This document shows, one piece after another, positions 23,404 through 35,575 of a DNA stretch of 64,000 nt. Under the pieces are notes generated by a model. The model was not told the origin of the DNA, ran no database searches, and saw nothing but the letters and a program-made list of their open reading frames with translations. The position numbers and the translations under genes are program-made. The stretch is from Adineta vaga (Eukaryota > Rotifera), in contig CP075492.1 in the NCBI GenBank assembly GCA_021613535.1, positions 13,020,001-13,084,000 on the forward strand, read 5' to 3'. Each line of letters starts with the position of its first letter. The stretch's first letter is position 1.

Positions 23404-24926
23404 ATTGATGATTGATGTAGAAGTGTGAAGAATAAGAATAAAAAAGAATGAATATGTCTATATGTATGTTGTTTTACTGTCGAATGATAAGAACGATAAA
23501 TAAAATGATTCAACAAGAGATAATAATCATTGAAGAAATAATGGACTTTCAACTGATGAAAAAAGATAAATACTTGGAGAAACTTTTTTTATTTTATAAT
23601 GTTAAATAAAGATTAGAATAAAAGATATCTCTACTCATATTTTGAATGCATCAACATGGAGTTGCAAAAAATGTTTGAATATAAAATAAAATACCTTGAA
23701 TGGTTGTTATTTGACTTCGCAAAAAAATCGTTCTAAGATTATCTGGATTACTTGCTATGAAAATAACGAAAAGAAAAGGTCGTAGATAATAATATCGATC
23801 CATTTTCAAATGTCAAATCAGGTGTTGAGTATAGTTTCAGCAGATTATCAATATTTTCACGTATGTTCTCATTCAAAACACACCCACAAGATGAATCATC
23901 TTTAACACTAACGTTAGAATAAGTAAAGAATGTATAAATAGTACATTGGGAATGTGAATCAACTGGTTCTTAATTAATGTCATTCCATTTTGAAGTTTAT
24001 TCATTATTTAAATTCTTATCAACATTTTTTAAGATGACAAAGATCACAATACATGATGATGGACATATCTAAAGAGCATGCTTGACTAGAATAGTTATAC
24101 TAACGAGGGAACGTATCCAACTGTCTAATCGTTTTTGAATTCTAACTCTGTGCATTCGATAGACTTTACCATACAGCAAAACGTTCATTTTTCCTTCTCG
24201 ATATCCTCAAGTATTGATACTTAGGAAATCCTGACATCATTTGTACTAAACACAGTAGTTTTTGAGGTACCATATCTTGGGAAGAGAACATTCTTTTAAG
24301 CTGAGATTTTTAGAATGTTCCACTAATTTTTTCGTATATATCGTGTTGTATATTAAAATTCTAGCAAAGTGCCTATAACTTCGGACAGAAGACCGAAGAG
24401 GATTCAATCTCTTGGAGTTCATCATGCAAAATTTTTGATGAACATTATGTAATATTGTCCTTTCAAAACAAAGTAACCATTTCGCTCTAGAATGAAGATT
24501 GAATGCTGATTTTTATCTTATTTTTATTTTGAAATCTTCTATTAGACATAACGTTTCAATATTAACAAGTACGCCGATAACCTCTATATTTGTACTAACA
24601 AAATCGTTTTCTTATTTATTACATCATTACATATTGATTAGTTTAACGATATTCTATGAATAAACTGAAATGAAATAAGATAGTTTTAATGTAAAAATAA
24701 AATACAGTGCAATGAGGACATATTTCCCATTGTATGATTAACAAAAGAAGAATTCATAACAAAACAAAAAACATGTTTCATAATTATATAACAAATAACC
24801 GACAAACTGATATCACTTCTTGAAAATATCCTATATTCGCAAATCAAAATCTATTCATTCAAGTTTCCGAATTTTCGATTGAAGAAAATGAGCAAATAAG
24901 AAGCCATAGAATTATCACGTATTAAA
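23404..24926. other. 1.5 kb intergenic, upstream of DPP5-like gene
   Basis: No exon recognised on either strand. The less AT-biased stretch around 24360-24480 differs in texture from its flanks and may be an old repeat, but no terminal repeats are visible. Confidence 0.4.
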
Positions 24927-25862
24927 CTATACTGTTGACGATGTTTTCTGATTGAATGATTTCGACAATAGAACACGAAGATGAGGCGCATAGTATAAAT
25001 GTACAATAGTCATACCAGTAAATGACGATATAAATGTTAACCATGTCAAATGATTGGCCCACCATCCCACATAACCAAATATATGATAAACAATTGTAGT
25101 ACTACATGCAGGTGTACCGAATAAAATAATAAAAATAACTAACCATAAAATACGTTTTATAACAGTAAAATCACGTTTAATTCTTTTCTTTTGTCGTATA
25201 GTTAATCTAGTAATATTTCGACGTATATAAGATACTGTACATGCATATATAATCACGGTTAATACGACAGGTGGAAGCCAAACACAAAGTGCTCCTATAA
25301 GAATGCCACGCCAATTTGTTAGATAAACCTGACAATGATAATCTTCATAATCGTAATGTCCAGGAAGAATAACCGGTAGTTGCACGAGTGCACTAAGATG
25401 TACTTGAATGACGATACCGAGTATATAAATATAAATATTACGATACAAAAATGGACAATGATAATAAATAATTCGAAAAAGTCGATGAAGTGCTTGAAGA
25501 GCATTTGAATACAAAGCAGATATCAATGCAATTGTTGATATATAAATTTTTAATCGACATCCTAATGTATTATTATGTAAATCTTCTCTTGTAGGATTCC
25601 AATGTCCCATGAACATTGAAATAAACATATCCAATGTGAAAGAAGCAAATATGAATACATTGATATACATGTTTAAACTAAGAAGAAATAAATTTTTTTC
25701 TTTTAATTTGATTAATCGCCGACGAGTTAAGATCAATAAAATCATAAAAAATGTTTTACATATGGCTACAATACAGATACCAATTCCAATTGAATCAAGA
25801 ATAATTGGTGCAATCAGTGAATTGTTTGAAGTATATAGTTTGCCGCTTGCATTACTATTCAT
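24927..25862 (-). CDS. Rhodopsin-family-like GPCR, intronless
   Basis: A 311-residue single-exon membrane protein with seven hydrophobic segments. An N-glycosylation-rich N-terminus (MNSNASGKLYTSNNS) precedes TM1 (SIGIGICIVAICKTFFMILL). The conserved cysteine before TM3 is in GCRLK, and TM3 ends LHRLFR in the position of the DRY motif. TM6 lies in ILWLVIFIILFG, and TM7 ends VHLYYAPHLR, standing for the NPxxY element. DRY and NPxxY are therefore both altered, as often seen in lineage-specific expanded receptors. The ligand is unknown; peptide or odorant-like sensing would be typical (inference). The third intracellular loop is short and basic. Confidence 0.75.
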   Translation of the reverse strand: MNSNASGKLYTSNNSLIAPIILDSIGIGICIVAICKTFFMILLILTRRRLIKLKEKNLFLLSLNMYINVFIFASFTLDMFISMFMGHWNPTREDLHNNTLGCRLKIYISTIALISALYSNALQALHRLFRIIYYHCPFLYRNIYIYILGIVIQVHLSALVQLPVILPGHYDYEDYHCQVYLTNWRGILIGALCVWLPPVVLTVIIYACTVSYIRRNITRLTIRQKKRIKRDFTVIKRILWLVIFIILFGTPACSTTIVYHIFGYVGWWANHLTWLTFISSFTGMTIVHLYYAPHLRVLLSKSFNQKTSSTV

Positions 25863-27139
25863 TATGACAGAAATGAAGAAAAAGAAGAAAACAAATCTTT
25901 TTCTAAAAGAAAGAATAATTCTGAATCTTTAAATTCTTATTAAGAACATGAGTACCTAATGCATATGCTTCAAGGAAAGAAAAGGACTTCAAATGAATCT
26001 TCTAACGTTCATTTTGTAAATACTATCATTTATATTTTTATTATTTTTGCATCCTATAGGTCTTTTATTATATTTTTTCAAGAAAAATTGAAGAACCACA
26101 CGTGCAATTATAGAAGGAAATTGAAATGGTTCATCCGAAAAAAATTATAAACGATAAGTAAAGATGAAAAACTAAATCTAGAAAAGCAACTCATAAGAGC
26201 GACAAAAATACAATGTTCTTTCTTATATTTATTTCCGTATATATTACAAATGTTAACTCAGCTTTAATACTAAGTGAATAGCATGTTTGATACAATTCTG
26301 AAATAAATACTTTGAAGTTTATATCGATGTAACGTACCAGGAATAACAGCAGTAATTAAGCACTTAGTACATTTATCAAGTACGAACCCATTTACTTCAT
26401 TTTGTACTTGTCCAATCATTGAATTCTATCTCAACATTCATAAATATTATTCAACTGAAAATGAAAAGACGTTCATCTGATAGATAATTGAGAAAATGAA
26501 TACTTGAATGTTAACTTTACCATGACTATAAGTTGATTAATGTGAAGTTTAAATAAATTGTCTTGCTATTGTGTTTTGATTGATTGCATTGCAGACAGCC
26601 GGAAAACGTATTTATGTATCTTTTCATTCGTTGAAAGAAAATTATTCAAAAGAGTCATGATACAAATGAATAGCTTATCAAAAGTACTTAGTACGATTAT
26701 GCTCTGTAAGTAACAATCACAGGTCACAAGATCTTGACTTTCTAACTCGATTCACTCGTGAGACGTAATAACCCGTCGGTGGTATTTATATGAGGTGAAT
26801 GAAGAATCCATCAGTTGTCAAAGATAATTCATCTACAAGAATGTTTCCTTTCGTCTAAATGTCTCTCGGGCAATGTTTAGTTACTTATTATCTCTATAAA
26901 GTCGAATAAAAAGCGGGAGTATACTCTCATTCTTCACCAATTTTGTGAAAGTTTTAAAGTATGATCTTCATGTTGGGTAGATTTCAAAAGATATGCGTAG
27001 GTGCAAAATTCAGGTATACTCGGTTACTTAGTACTTTCAATTTTTTCTTAATAATACTAGAACACGTTTATATCTGGATGAAACATGACTTGTCTACTTA
27101 TAAGATTAACGGAATAAATAATCAATTTTAATTAACCAT
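25863..27139. other. 1.3 kb intergenic upstream of the GPCR
   Basis: AT-rich, no supported gene. The plus-strand frame 25609-25932 is the antisense of the GPCR start. 25959-26150 is Lys/Phe-rich and not domain-like. Confidence 0.45.
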
Positions 27140-27283
27140 ATGGCATCAAAATCTGGTGATGGATTGAATTTAATTATGAGAGCGAAATGTATTTTATATC
27201 AAAATACAGGCGGAATAATGACGTACAATGTGACAAAAGCAAAATTTCAATTTAATTCCGTCCGATATACATTTTCTGGATAG
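27140..27283 (+). CDS. Possible 47-residue orphan ORF
   Basis: A short ATG-to-TAG frame with balanced composition (MASKSGDGLNLIMRAK, then NTGGIMTYNVTKAKF and FNSVRYTFSG) in an otherwise non-coding stretch. No signal peptide, TM segment or known domain. It could be a small gene, the end of a decayed one, or chance. Listed because its amino-acid make-up is unlike the surrounding random frames. Confidence 0.25.
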   Translation: MASKSGDGLNLIMRAKCILYQNTGGIMTYNVTKAKFQFNSVRYTFSG

Positions 27284-28070
27284 ATTGCTCGACGTATATA
27301 AACATTGTTTTACTTTTTTCTATAGTTTTGTCAACGGAAACATATCTACATGATATCGATTAGAGACTATTCATTTAAAATATAAGGAAATATTCACGTG
27401 ATACTTTTATTTCTTTTTGATTAAAATGACGGATAATTACAATGTGTAAGTTTTCTATCGAGATATGAGTACATTCCAAATGATATTATTAAATATTTTT
27501 AGGTTTTCTTTAAAAAGTTCTATCAACATGTCTTGTTGAAACATAGGCATACAAATATTTATACCGTTACAAAGAAAATAGCACTACATTATTCGTTATT
27601 TATTCAAACATATACACTCTTGATACGTGACATTCATTCTTCTAAGTCGTAATTCATTTGTATTCGTATAGGATAAAATACAAGGTCATACATATCTATT
27701 TGAAAATTCAAAACTGATTATAATAAGAAAAACAATCTGTTCTATTCTATGTGTCTAATTGTAGTTTGTTTTGAAAGCATTCGAGTTTCACTTGGCAGTA
27801 ACGAGAAAAGTCTCGACAGATTAATAAAATCTAGATCAGAATGCTTGGATAGATATTGTCGACGCATATTATTGAAAAATCGTTAAAATAAAGATTGAGA
27901 TTTTTGTTTCTTTTAATGAATTTCGTACTGTTATCTTTAGCATAAGATAAAGTATATGAGTGTAACTTGTGTGTTATATAATCAATCCAAAAAGAAAACC
28001 CGAATAAATATATGGGTTTCTAGTACTTCTTTCTTTTTTACTGTATGTAATTTGTGACTATCTAGTATCT
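27284..28070. other. Intergenic upstream of the membrane methyltransferase
   Basis: About 790 bp of AT-rich sequence without recognisable genes or repeats. Confidence 0.45.
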
Positions 28071-28996
28071 ATGTTTTTCAAAATGACTTCAGCAACATTA
28101 AATGAATATCAGCATGTGAATTATGTTCATCGTATATTATGGCTTATTTTAAATCTATTTTTTGGTGGTTTTATTGGACTTGTTCTATTAGTTTGGGTTA
28201 GTTGTGATATGGAAATGCCAACATTTTTCTTCCCTCTTCTATCATCATCATTTCTCCAATCGGTTTTTCATGTTCCATGGATTGATATGAAATTAGCATT
28301 ATTTCATAAAATTCTATTTAATGGATGTTTATTCGGACTGTTCGGTTTTGTACATACATTTTTTGCACGAGATTATGTTCAACGATATCTTATCACTAGA
28401 TTTTCATTTCCATCTATTGGATTAAGAACATTCTATCTTATCCTAACGAACATATCAGCTTGGTTATTAATGGGATTATGGCAACATACCTGTATTCAAC
28501 TATGGGATTTCTTGAAAGATGTCTCATTTGCAAATGAACATAGAAGACATGAGATATTATTAATTTTATTCGCAATAGTTAATATACCTGGTATGAATAT
28601 ATCGTATTACATATTTTGATGACTTGAGTTTTTATTCAAGGTGCACTTGTAATAATACAATTCAATCTCTTTGAATTTTTTGGATTAAAACAAATCTTTC
28701 AATCTACCACATGTCCTACAACTTCGAGAACAACTGGAATGAATAAATTAGTCACCAATGGAATCTTTCATTACTGTCGACATCCAATGTATTTCTTTTT
28801 ACTGCTCGGTTATATTCTTTCACCTTGTGTCTCTTTAGATAAGTTTTTGTTTATTATCTATGCAATTGTTTATTTATACATCGCCATTCCTATTGAAGAG
28901 AAGAAACTAGAAATTATTTTCGGTCAAGCTTATATGGCCTATAAAAATAGCGTACCATCAGTCTTGCCGAACTTCTACAGAAAGAAAAATATTTAA
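28071..28996 (+). CDS. NnrU/MddA/ICMT-like membrane methyltransferase
   Basis: Two exons, 28071-28590 and 28641-28996, joined in phase 1, give 291 residues with several TM helices. The C-terminal signature NGIFHYCRHPMYFFLLLGY and the following EEKKLEIIFGQAYMAYKNSV match the RHPMY...E-E...FG..Y..Y pattern of the isoprenylcysteine methyltransferase/NnrU superfamily, which uses SAM at the membrane. The N-terminal helices (VHRILWLILNLFFGGFIG; GLFGFVHTFFAR) look more like the bacterial methanethiol S-methyltransferase MddA or NnrU group than eukaryotic ICMT. The substrate is uncertain: a small thiol or a membrane lipid/prenyl group is possible. A second start a few codons in (MTSATLNEYQ, at 28083) is equally usable. 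Confidence 0.7.
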
Positions 28997-29450
28997 AATG
29001 ATGTCATATTCGTTTATCGTTGAAATTTTTTTAAACATTAGTCATTGTTTTGATTTCTGTCTTCTTGTGTTACAGATAAAAGAATATTTTTTTCCACAAA
29101 ATACTGTCGACAACTATCTCTCGTTCTTTTACGACACATACCACATGTATTGCTTCTTTTTTTTTCTTCATCCACAAGTGAAAAAAAATTTTCAGTAGAA
29201 ATAAAAAGAATCATAAAATTTCATTTGTAAGCGAAAATAAAATCCATCGATCGTTTTTCCTCGAAAATTAGAGTTCCATCTTATTCTACGTACGAATAAA
29301 TCAAATGAAACGATTATTTGAAGGCAAGAGGGTGTGTCGTTGTTTGTACACCACAAAAAAATTTCAATTGTCTTTCAAATAAAACCATTCAGTTCGATCG
29401 AATTGATTATTTAGTTAATCGTTTTTCATTATTTGTTTTATAAGATATAA
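28997..29450. other. Intergenic after the methyltransferase
   Basis: 3' flank of the methyltransferase. Frames present are Phe/Cys-rich and overlap poly-T tracts. No gene supported. Confidence 0.45.
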
Positions 29451-29582
29451 TTCGAGGGTGGAGATCAAGAATGTCGAGAAGATTTAGGCGGAGCACAACA
29501 CATTTCACATCGACCAGATCTCAAAGAAATTTGTACATTAAAATGTAAACAATTGAAATTTTCTTTTAAAGATTCAAAATAG
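29451..29582 (+). other. Coding-like 43-codon segment, possible exon relic
   Basis: Open segment from a stop at 29448 to TAG at 29580-29582, reading FEGGDQECREDLGGAQHI then SHRPDLKEICTLKCKQLKF. It lacks an ATG. The Gly, Cys and charged residues make it unlike the flanks. It may be the last exon of a lost or unrecognised gene. Confidence 0.2.
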
Positions 29583-29750
29583 TGGAAATAGAACCACTTG
29601 TGGGTAATAATTTAGAGCCAACTCAACAATAATAGATTTTTTTTCTACAAACTTTATAACTATCAATAAATTCGTTGATTATTCATTCAAAACTTTTGAA
29701 AGAGACATCGAATTCTACAAAGGCTCTTTCGATCCAACTTCAAGAATAGA

Positions 29751-31490
29751 TTATTTCTTAGATTCAAGTAATTGTTTTGTTTTATCAATAGAGTTATTCA
29801 AATTGTCAATAAATGATTGATCTATTTGTTGCGCATTGCGTTTGATTAATTGAGCACACTGTTCATATTTTTCTAAAGCTTGAACATAATTTTGATAATT
29901 GAAACAACTATCACCCATCAATTTATAAATCGATGCGAGATCAGGATGATCGGAGACCATATAGCTCAAACTCGTTTTCAATGAGATTTCATAATGTTCA
30001 AGTGCTTTCAAATGTTCACCTTTATATGTAAAAATAACTCCAAGACCATTATGTAAACGAGCAAGACGACGCGGTTGACCAAAGACAGACGGATCATTTA
30101 AAAGATCGAGATAGAATTGTTCAGCACGATCGCATGCATCCATTTCAATAAGTAATTTACCCAAATATGAAAGTGGATTCGTTTCGACATCATTACTTCG
30201 TAATGGTGTAATGAGACGATAGAAATGTTCATCATTATCATCCACAAAGGTTAATCTAACGATCCAGATAGTCATTGAATTGTCTGCTGTTTCTTCAATT
30301 ATGGATTTAATATGGAAGACAGTACCCAGAGTAAAAAGGATTTTTCCTTCTTGTGATGAAATATTCGAATTCGAATTATTAATCATAGCGCAGACATTTC
30401 CCGTACTATTTACAGTTGAATCGAAACATATTTCGAAAAGAACTGCTGTCATTTTCGGATGTGACATAATTCGATGTCGAAGAAAATCTATTGCATGTTC
30501 TTTATGAATTGTCGTTTCAATGAAATTGGAAAACGATAGAAGTCCATCACAATTAGGTTTTATTAACGTATCAAACTCGTCATTTGACATACTTTTACCA
30601 AGATATACTATGTCACGATCTTTTATTAATGAAAGTATATTGTCATGTAAGAGTGTCAATTGTGTATGAATATGTTTAAGTACAAAGCCCATCTTATAGA
30701 TAATATCAATTTCATATGTACGTAAAACACGATGAAGAATCCATGAGAGAAAACAAGGCTTTGTTATCCACCAGAGAACATTTTTCGGTCGATAATTCTG
30801 ATCAAAATCGTCAATATCGTGCATTTGTTCATTATTTTGGGCATAGTGAATACGACAGTAATCAAGAAAGATACTTTTATGATTATTTTCGAATTTGATA
30901 CGAACCGCAATTTGTTTGATTAATTGTATGCAGAGAAACATAGCAGTTTGCTTCTTTGTAAAATTTGATGAATTCGTTTGTTGTTTTTCTGCAGGAACAA
31001 CAATGATATTGATCAAATCCCATGTACAAAACTTTGTATCTTCACGAAGTTGTTCACAAAGTTCATTCATGTTCGTAAAACGTTTCTTTTGCATAAATTG
31101 ATCATCTATATTTGTTATATCTAAAGACGATTCGTAAAAATCATAGATTTTCTCCAATTGTGGTAAATAATAAACACTTCGAACAGTTTGTTCCATATCA
31201 GACGATATAATAAGAAAGATCTTTTCTTCTCGTATTGTTTCAATAAAAGTAATGCATTCACTGGGATTATTAAATATTCTCAATGTAGAAATAATATGAC
31301 GTAATTTCTCGGCGAAATCGTTATGTTTTGTAAATAACGAAGAATTTGCTAGACAAATAAGAATACAATTTTCAATATTACGCGTGGCATACTGTTTGGA
31401 AGTTGTGTCACAAGAAGTTTGTATAGGATTCAGTGTGATAAGAGGAAATTGTTGTATTGACGAAAGATTTTTCGTTTCTGAACAACCCAT
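29751..31490 (-). CDS. ART-TPR family protein with altered ART active site
   Basis: Intronless. I start at the MGCSETKNLSS methionine (31490) because the related pseudogene at 57933 starts MGCGISKP, and MGC suits N-myristoylation plus palmitoylation; an upstream in-frame ATG (31556) would add a hydrophobic stretch. About 579 residues. The N-terminal region has the family motif ENCILICLANS and an alpha/beta segment (EKIFLIISSDMEQ); the middle resembles an ADP-ribosyltransferase domain; the C-terminus has about three TPRs (ARLHNGLGVIFTYKGEHLKA, LASIYKLMGDSCFNYQNYVQ). In the ART part the R motif expected as YRGQ reads YLGKS, and the E-x-E before ILF reads EGK, so both catalytic positions look lost while the S motif (SFSNF) partly remains. 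It may be a non-catalytic scaffold. Two pseudogene relatives lie 22-29 kb away. Confidence 0.75.
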   Translation of the reverse strand: MGCSETKNLSSIQQFPLITLNPIQTSCDTTSKQYATRNIENCILICLANSSLFTKHNDFAEKLRHIISTLRIFNNPSECITFIETIREEKIFLIISSDMEQTVRSVYYLPQLEKIYDFYESSLDITNIDDQFMQKKRFTNMNELCEQLREDTKFCTWDLINIIVVPAEKQQTNSSNFTKKQTAMFLCIQLIKQIAVRIKFENNHKSIFLDYCRIHYAQNNEQMHDIDDFDQNYRPKNVLWWITKPCFLSWILHRVLRTYEIDIIYKMGFVLKHIHTQLTLLHDNILSLIKDRDIVYLGKSMSNDEFDTLIKPNCDGLLSFSNFIETTIHKEHAIDFLRHRIMSHPKMTAVLFEICFDSTVNSTGNVCAMINNSNSNISSQEGKILFTLGTVFHIKSIIEETADNSMTIWIVRLTFVDDNDEHFYRLITPLRSNDVETNPLSYLGKLLIEMDACDRAEQFYLDLLNDPSVFGQPRRLARLHNGLGVIFTYKGEHLKALEHYEISLKTSLSYMVSDHPDLASIYKLMGDSCFNYQNYVQALEKYEQCAQLIKRNAQQIDQSFIDNLNNSIDKTKQLLESKK

Positions 31491-34009
31491 CAATAAGTAG
31501 TATACAAATGACAAAAATCTAGAATAGAAAAATGTTGTAAATGCGAAGTTTTTCATGTCCCATTATGAATGCACGAGTGAGAAAGTTAAAAAAACTTATT
31601 TTTATCTTTGATAAGTATCCGTAAATCTTTGATGAAAGCTTTTTTTTTCTAAGAAAAATAGTTTGTTACATTCTAAATGGCAAAAATGTTTCAATGAACT
31701 CTAAGTTTTTCAGATACTTTCTTGTATGTATAAGAAATATTCATCTATTTGAGATAAAGTTGAAATAAAGCGATAAATGTACTGAATAATTGATTAGAAT
31801 TATTCTCTCGATTTAATGAAATTACAAACTACTTATATCTAAATTTATTTCAAAGTCATTCAATAGTCATAGGAAAATAATGATGAAATAAAAAGGCATT
31901 TTTCTTTGCAAGAATCTAAAAGTAGGCACGTAGAAATTTTTTTATTAAAGAAAAGTTTTTTAGAGCGTTTCACTTTACATATAAATATCATCGTACTTGC
32001 AATAAAAGCAGGTAGTAATAGAACATGAATTAGGTACTAACGCTTAAGTAAACTTCCTTCATCACTGCCATAAAATCATTAATTATCTAAGTAACAGGAT
32101 AAACTTTTCTTTCAGACAGCATATGTTTTTCTCGTTTCATATAAATCTTCTTATGAAAGAATCGATAACTCATTTTTTTTTCTACCGCTTCAATATTTTG
32201 ATGTTTTAATACTCATGTAATGTCACAAAAATATCATGATGTTTGTGTTTTTGACGCATACGAACTATACACGTCGATGGCACTTTTCCTAATTCATTGC
32301 AATTATAAGATTGGTTCCTTACGCTCAGATCTTTTCTAACATATTCGCAAATGAATGAAACGATTATACTTATAAATAGTGTCTTTTATTGCATTTAATT
32401 TAGCGTGAACAACGCAAAAAAAACCCACATTATATTATTTTTAGTGAATTTATGACAAAAAATGAATGAACATCGTCATTTGTCCCTCTTTCGTATTATT
32501 AATAGGAATGGGTGAACGTAATTTCATTCGTCTAGAACTCGAACTGAATAGACTTTTATAGTAAAATCATAATGATCAGCAATTATGCTATGTCCAAGTT
32601 CGAACATAGATTATCTTTTTCATTTATATTTTTTATATGAATACAAATAACTCGAAAATCTGATGGTATGTTTGCTATTAATCTTCCATGATGGAGCCTA
32701 ATAAGAACTTCTTTTTTCTTCAAATAAAATTTGGAATAGAACTAAACTATCCCTCAAGAGATAGGGAAGGATATATTTGCAATTTAAGATATTAATTAAA
32801 CGTAAAAATAGAATAAATAACTTATTCTATGTACTTATAATGACTGGAGTTGAACGTAAGTTATTATTATTCATAATTATTGATTTACAGATTGAATTCA
32901 TTTCCAAATAAAAAGAACATATACGTCAATAATGAAATTTTAAATATTTCAGCAATCGATCTATATAAATATGAATTATAGAACGAGCGTCATATTCGTT
33001 TTTTCAATAGCAAATCAAAACGAGAGAAATATTTCGTTTGTAAAAAATTCACTGGCAACTCATTCACTAATAGATACGATAGAATATATAGAACATTCAT
33101 GAAGTTACGTTTATCGATGTTCCTTTTTGTCGAGTGTCGTTTTCTTCAACTGAAAACAAACGTGTTTTTTTTCACATAACAATCAATAGTTTTGAATCCT
33201 TGACTACTAATTAGTTTCTCGGAAAAGTAATCCAGAGAAATAAGCAGATAGAATTTACAGTACTTAGTTAGTTGAGGATTGTTCTACATGGAGATCGTTT
33301 GAGGCGAAACAAAGATGATACTTTTTTGTTAAAATCTTTAATCATGATGCATCACTGATTTCTAATAATAAGAAATTTTAACATCGTTTAATTATTAATT
33401 AAATGGTAAGATCGTTGCTAAACGAACGTTTTTTCAAAACATATAAAGAATTAAAAAGGAGGCGTAGAAATTTTCTTATAATGGTTTAGTTTTTAGATTA
33501 ATCATAAATGATATTTTACAAAGATTATTCGTATTGAAACCTATAAAAGTTTGATTATCATTTCATTTCTTAGACGAAGACATTAATAACTAATTATTTT
33601 TACACACGAATGAGTACTCCATTATAATTCATTTTACAGGAAAGAAATTCAAACTATCCAGTCTATTGACTATTATAGAACTAACTTACAAAGAGAAAGA
33701 TGCATGAAAATTGAAAACGATGAGGAGAAAGAATGACACTTTTAGTTAGTATCCTTTTTCATTCGAAACTATATATCCTATCACGATAGTAAATTCATAC
33801 TTTCTTTAAATGGATGAGGTCATATAATTTTTTCTTGAAAACAGTTTTACATACGATCCATCAAAGAAAAGAAAAGCTATTAAAATATATACATAATTTC
33901 GACTTTGTAAAATCATTTGCGATAATTACATTTGAAATATCCTGAAGTGTAATTATTTTCTTTTTGCAGAGAAAAAGATTTTTCTTTTCAAATAAAAATT
34001 ATAACAAAC
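31491..34009. other. 2.5 kb gene-free stretch
   Basis: Longest gap in the window. AT-rich with frequent stops on both strands and no domain-like frame. An isolated ATG...GTAAGT pattern at about 32839 leads to an immediate stop after the nearest acceptor and is not taken as an exon. No terminal repeats seen. Confidence 0.5.
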
Positions 34010-35258
34010 ATGGAAAAAGTAAGTTAACAGAAAAGAAAAGGATAGTCTCTATGCAATGTTCGTTGTTAGATCAGTATTCCAACTGAATCAATTGGATCAA
34101 TTCCACGACCTAATGAACTTCTGATAGCTCAACGAAATTTTTCTCAAGGACGAATTACTCGTGATCGATTAAATGACTATTGTACACGAGCTATACAAAC
34201 AACGATTCAAGAACTTGAAGCAACTGGTTCAACTGTACTTACAGATGGTGAACAAACGAAACCGTCTTTTCTTACTTATCCAATATATGCATTAATGGAT
34301 GAATATTATAAATTTTCAGCGGATTGTTTCACAATAAAATTTGCTGATGGTCATCAACGATTATTACCACGTTTGGTCAAAGCACCTTTTCGATATGCTG
34401 TCTATGCTCATACTTATATTGATGCTGCTAAACAAGTGACACAAATACCAATCAAGTCAGTCTTTGTTCCTATTCATTATATTGAACTTTATATTTCGTT
34501 ATAGACAAGCTGTAATTACACCGTCAGCTTTATCATTGGTATATCCTAGAGCAACAATTCGCGGTTATTCACATGAACAATTTTTGAATGATTTGACCAG
34601 TGAATGTGAAAAAGATATTCGATTATGTCTAGAAAGCGATGCATATTGTGTTCAACTTGACTTTACTGAAGCTCGATTCTCATTAAAAGTTGATCCAAGT
34701 GGACAATTACTACGAGATTTTGTTCAATTAAATAATCGAGTATTAGATCGATTTGGTTTTCGAGAACAACATCGACTTGGTGTTCATGTTTGTCCAGGTT
34801 AATGAAAAAAAAAATTATTTTATTTCTTTTTAGTATTTTCTTATCTAGGTGGTGATCAACATTCTCGTCATTCGATTGAAGTTGATTATCTCGAAGTTCT
34901 TCCTTCATTATTTCAATTACATGTCGGAAATTTCTATTTACAACTAGCAAGTGAACCAAATCGTGAACGCGTATTATCGTGTATTCGTGATCATATTCAA
35001 CCATGGCATCGTGTATTCATTGGTGTCATTGATCAAATAAATCCACATGTAGAAACATCGGAAGAAGTGTGTGAACGTATTATGGAAGCACTAAAATACA
35101 TTCCGGTTGAACAATTAGGTACAACAGATGATTGTGGTTTTTCTCCATTTAATGATGATCAATCAACATCACGACAAATTGCTTTTGATAAAATTCGAGC
35201 TCGAGTCGAAGGTACTCGTCTAGCTGAAGAACGATTAATGTTAAAAAAACGAAGATAG
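34010..35258 (+). CDS. MetE C-terminal-like (UROD/MetE superfamily) methyltransferase
   Basis: Four exons, 34010-34018 (only three codons), 34070-34455, 34505-34797 and 34849-35258, give 365 residues. The protein corresponds to the catalytic C-terminal barrel of cobalamin-independent methionine synthase without the N-terminal half, as in the short methionine-synthase-II-like proteins of bacteria and fungi. Landmarks: SIGSIPRP near the start, a DGEQTKPSF loop, QLDFTEARF, then the zinc-binding HVCPGGDQHSRH (His and Cys) and TDDCGFSPF (second Cys). These support an intact zinc site for activating a thiol. The true substrate of these short proteins is often not homocysteine with methyl-folate, so methionine synthesis should not be assumed. 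Confidence 0.8.
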
Positions 35259-35575
35259 ACAGGATTATATTGAAAGCAATTGTACTATTTTTATGTCTGT
35301 AAATAACTATTCGCTTCATTCAACAGACATGAAAATGATAATTTTCTCATTTCAGTTTTGAATTATAATATCTATTCAAATTCACGATTGAATGTTGTTT
35401 TAATGAAGAAAAAAAATCATATTTCTTTTCCGGAGACATTTGTTGTCTTCATTTTTTTTCTATGGCAGACAATCAAAAACATCAGCTGGCATCTACTATT
35501 TTGAATTTTTTTGGGAACGATAAGGCGTATATTCATTCTTGTGTCACATAGTCAGAAGAAAGGCATCAGATACTT

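Noticed and set aside
31491-31556. Longer hydrophobic N-terminus for the ART-TPR gene
   Set aside because: The related gene at 57933 starts at the MGC residue, and the extension would remove the likely lipidation site.
32839-32900. ATG followed by GTAAGT and a later acceptor, like a first exon
   Set aside because: Splicing leads to a stop almost at once and no downstream coding sequence is present.
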